A DNA stretch of 28,382 nucleotides from a virus: positions 1-28,382 of IMG/VR virus record IMGVR_UViG_3300046616_000172; one strand, written 5' to 3'. The translations under genes were made by a program, and so were the position numbers. Below the pieces are notes generated by a model, which had not been told where the DNA came from, searched no databases, and worked only from the letters and a program-made list of their open reading frames with translations. Positions 25,772-28,382 of this stretch are shown here, in pieces (within the stretch, counting starts at the first letter, position 1; each line of letters begins with the position of its first letter).

Positions 25772-26608
25772 CTAGCCTCCGATGGGGTTCTTCAAATCAT
25801 CCAAATACTTCTTGCCCGCCATGCGGTCCTGCTTCTGCTGATACGTCGAAGTCAGGAGCGCGACATCGCCATACGTGAACGTCGCCGTTAGGACCTTGAT
25901 CGTTGGGGCGGCGACAACATCGCTCTTTAGGTCCCAGCGCGTCAGGTTCCCGCCCCACGACACATCAACCGGCAACTGAACCGCCGAAGCATTAGCCAAG
26001 AACAAAGAACCTGGCAGCGTCCGCGTACCCCAACCAGGCAGGGGCCTGAACAACAGTTGCGCCGAAGACTTCAACAAGTTCTCCAACCGGGCGTTCTGCT
26101 CAGCCGAACGCGTAGACATAGACGTGTCCAAGCCGCGCTCAGCCATCCGCTGACCAAACAACGCCAACGGCTTACTGCTGCCCATGATGTTGAACACCTG
26201 CACATCGGCCTGATACTCCAACTCCGACAAAGCCGAAGACCGCAAATACGTTTCATCCGTCGAATCGCCCACAACAGGCACTGCAGACTGTGGAACAAGC
26301 GGATCCATGATCCAGCCCGTCACAGCAGCAACCGTCACCGCTGAAGAAGTGACACGGCTAGCACCAGACGGGCCGCTAATCACCTCAACCTCATACGAGA
26401 CAGGCCGACCAAGCGGGGCATCAAAATCCACAACATACGACGAATCAGTCATGCTGACACGGCGGGCCCCGCGGACAGGATTACGTTCCCCATCCGCGTT
26501 ACGCCACACCGAAACAACCGAAGCCGAACCAGTGCCCAACCCCGTAACCGTCACCCCAACACGCGGGCACGGATCCGACAACAACGCCTCAACACTTACA
26601 GCAACCAT
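25772..26608 (-). CDS. minor tail protein following the tape measure, 278 aa
   Basis: The ATG at 26608 overlaps the tape-measure stop (TGATG) and has GAGGAGGGG about six bases upstream. The N-terminal part is an Ig/fibronectin-like strand set (VGVTVTGLGTGSASVVSVWR, SYEVEVISGPSGASRVTS). The C-terminal part includes KPLALFGQRMAERG and a beta region ending in a basic helix. By position it is the distal-tail type protein that joins the tube to the tip hub. Confidence 0.77.
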   Translation of the reverse strand: MVAVSVEALLSDPCPRVGVTVTGLGTGSASVVSVWRNADGERNPVRGARRVSMTDSSYVVDFDAPLGRPVSYEVEVISGPSGASRVTSSAVTVAAVTGWIMDPLVPQSAVPVVGDSTDETYLRSSALSELEYQADVQVFNIMGSSKPLALFGQRMAERGLDTSMSTRSAEQNARLENLLKSSAQLLFRPLPGWGTRTLPGSLFLANASAVQLPVDVSWGGNLTRWDLKSDVVAAPTIKVLTATFTYGDVALLTSTYQQKQDRMAGKKYLDDLKNPIGG

Positions 26609-28382
26609 CAGCGGCCCCTCCTCGAAAATTGGGACTGCGAATCAGCAGCCTGGATAGCAGACGAAGCGATCCGGTATTGGCGGGCGTCCAGTTGTTCGTT
26701 ACCGATCATCACCGTTACGGCAGGGGCGGAAACTGTGACCGCGCTGCCTCCCGCCGTGGCGAACGATTGCGCCGAATACAAGCCGCCCGAGGCGTAACCA
26801 GGCAGCTTCGGGAACGTCCCGGCATTGATGGCCGCAAGCTCCCGGTTGTAACGCCCAGAGGATCCTCGGTTGATGATCCATTCGCCGGCATCAACGCGCG
26901 CCATCGGAACGCCAGCCGACGAGATCCCAAGGAACCCGTCAGTCGTAGCCGTGCCAGGCCCGGACGTGGGCAACTGCCCACCGTCCGCATAGCCCGGCAG
27001 GCGACCGCCAGTAGCCTTCGGGCGGGCGATGCTGGCGGGCGGGGCACTCGATGCTGGCAAGCCGACCAGCTTCTCAAACGTCGTTTTGTATGTGTCAACG
27101 CTGATCGTGACCTGCCGAGGTATGTTGTTCAGAGCGCCCGTGGTGAGGTCGGCCATCCGCTTTGCCTCGCTCGACATCCACGACTGGATGCTGACACCAT
27201 CAGGCACGCCCAGTACCGAGCGCGCCAAGGCTTCGGCCTTAGTGCCCGTGATGCCGAACTGCCCAGCCGCAGCGAGGAGGCCGTTGTAGGTGTTGCTTAG
27301 GGCGCCTTGTAGTTCTCCGTTGCTGGCACCAGCAGTAGCCATGGCTTGAGCGTTTCGGATGCCAGCCTGAGCGACACCATCGAACATGGCCTGATTCTTG
27401 ATGCCCTTTTCGGTGGTGTTGTCGAACGCCGTACCGAGGCTGCCGATCTTCCCGCCAGTCCCGTCCGCGTTCAAACCCATGTCGAGGAGTGCCTGCGACC
27501 AGTTCCGCGACGCATCGCGGGCGCTAAGTTCACTCAGCCCAGCATCAAAAAGTGCCTTCGCAAACTTTTCAACACTGAGCACGGTCCCGTCAGCGCTAAG
27601 GCCAAGCTCGTCAAGAGCTTTAGCCACTTCCGCGGTCGGCTCTTTAGCGCCGGCCGCGGCGGTGCCGGCGCCCTCGATAGCCGCACCAGCGGCGCCGGCG
27701 GATGTCGGGATCTTGCCGAGGGCGATGTCCAGGAGCGTCTGATCGTCCGTGGCGAGCCCGGACGCCTTGGCTTGATCTTCAAGCTGCTTCCGGTAAGCGG
27801 GCATCAGGTCGAGGAGTTGCTTTAGCGTCCCGCTGGATCCATCCGTGGCCTTCGCCATCGACTGAAACGAAGACGCAGCCTTATCCGCATCCACCGACGC
27901 GAGCTGTTCACCCAGCGCCTTCATGCGCTCCCGCGCCTTATCAGACGTCGAAGTCACATCAGCCATGCCGAGAGACAGGATCTTTATGCCGCCGACAACG
28001 AGATTGTCGATATTTCCCATCAGGCCCGGATCAGCGATACCCTCAATGGCAGCCTGGAAATCGTTGACGCCATCCTTATGCTGCACAAGATCCTGGAAGG
28101 ACTTACTCAGCGTGTCAGCGCCAACGGCGCCCTGCGCCGCCTGCCCACCAAACGCCTCGAGCGCATCGCCGGTTTCACCGGTTGGGGCTAGAATTTTGTC
28201 AAGCGCAGGCTGGGCTGCGGCTGCTGCCACAGCAACGGCAGTAAGCCCCGAAGCGGCGCCAGCGGCGATCCTGCCCGTCTTCGACAGCGCGGCGTTAGCC
28301 TTAGACCCAGCCGGGGCCAGCAACTCCATCGCCTCGCGTGTCGCCGCGATCTTTGGAATGACGGTAATCAGCGCGCCGCCGA
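26608..28382 (-). CDS. tail tape-measure protein, 3' part (5' end outside window)
   Basis: The frame is open to the right edge, so the start lies outside; 590 residues are visible. The visible N-terminal part is Ala-rich and hydrophobic (AAGAASGLTAVAVAAAAAQP), followed by long helices with repeated Ala/Gly segments. The C-terminal 150 residues are Gly/Pro-rich with two GYA(D/S)GG units (GGRLPGYADGGQLP, KLPGYASGGLYS) and ARVDAGEWIINRGSSGRYN, a signature of tape-measure ends in actinophages. It sets tail length and helps DNA pass the membrane. Confidence 0.92.
   Translation of the reverse strand, partial: GGALITVIPKIAATREAMELLAPAGSKANAALSKTGRIAAGAASGLTAVAVAAAAAQPALDKILAPTGETGDALEAFGGQAAQGAVGADTLSKSFQDLVQHKDGVNDFQAAIEGIADPGLMGNIDNLVVGGIKILSLGMADVTSTSDKARERMKALGEQLASVDADKAASSFQSMAKATDGSSGTLKQLLDLMPAYRKQLEDQAKASGLATDDQTLLDIALGKIPTSAGAAGAAIEGAGTAAAGAKEPTAEVAKALDELGLSADGTVLSVEKFAKALFDAGLSELSARDASRNWSQALLDMGLNADGTGGKIGSLGTAFDNTTEKGIKNQAMFDGVAQAGIRNAQAMATAGASNGELQGALSNTYNGLLAAAGQFGITGTKAEALARSVLGVPDGVSIQSWMSSEAKRMADLTTGALNNIPRQVTISVDTYKTTFEKLVGLPASSAPPASIARPKATGGRLPGYADGGQLPTSGPGTATTDGFLGISSAGVPMARVDAGEWIINRGSSGRYNRELAAINAGTFPKLPGYASGGLYSAQSFATAGGSAVTVSAPAVTVMIGNEQLDARQYRIASSAIQAADSQSQFSRRGR

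Noticed and set aside
1-28382. CRISPR arrays, insertion sequences, rRNA genes and toxin-antitoxin pairs
   Set aside because: No regularly spaced repeats, transposase motifs, rRNA-like segments or recognisable toxin or antitoxin signatures were seen on either strand.

Overview
The window is most of the right-hand two thirds of a temperate, long-tailed (siphovirus-type) phage genome from a high-GC Gram-positive host. Codon use, GTG/TTG starts, leaderless-looking promoters, a DUF7455-like zinc protein, a CHAP/NlpC-like endolysin and the tail gene order all suggest an actinobacterium. Arthrobacter or another Micrococcaceae host is my best guess, but this is inference. No terminase, portal or capsid gene is present; they would lie beyond the right edge, and perhaps beyond the left edge if the genome is circularly permuted.

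Layout, right to left in the direction of most transcription. At 28382-26608 is the 3' part of a tape-measure gene. It is followed by minor tail genes (26608-22937), a lysis cassette of two small membrane proteins, an endolysin and a holin (22833-21110), then a LamG tail protein and an SGNH esterase (21048-18773), closed by a strong terminator at 18509-18472. A small plus-strand gene with its own promoter (18633-18776) lies antisense to the end of this operon. Next come an HNH protein (18342-17893), a plus-strand tyrosine integrase (16781-17896) beside an attP core that copies the 3' end of a tRNA (around 16650-16680), an ImmA-like protease and a two-HTH repressor (both plus strand). The divergent control region is 14848-15214.

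From 14847 to the left end the early genes form a dense leftward array with 4-base ATGA/GTGA/TTGA overlaps. They include a Cro-like regulator, a GIY-YIG nuclease, an Xis-like HTH protein, a RecE-type exonuclease, NrdH redoxin, SSB, a DUF3310 protein, a cytosine methyltransferase-like protein, a replication initiator containing a probable origin, RusA, a second GIY-YIG-like nuclease, a tRNA-like element, a metallophosphoesterase and a terminal HNH nuclease. About twenty of these genes encode fewer than 60 residues; I found many by following the overlaps and ribosome binding sites.

The most interesting signal is a family of seven intergenic sites with two CAGTGA (or TCACTG) hexamers 10 bp apart (4149, 6320, 7977, 9926, 12202, 16552, 18442). 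They lie ahead of early sub-operons, the integrase and the HNH gene, several next to a conserved TAGAAT box or followed by a GC hairpin. They look like the operator set of a genome-wide, stoperator-like repression network. Because attP is internal and not flanked by an intact tRNA, the sequence appears to be a free or circularised phage genome rather than an integrated prophage.
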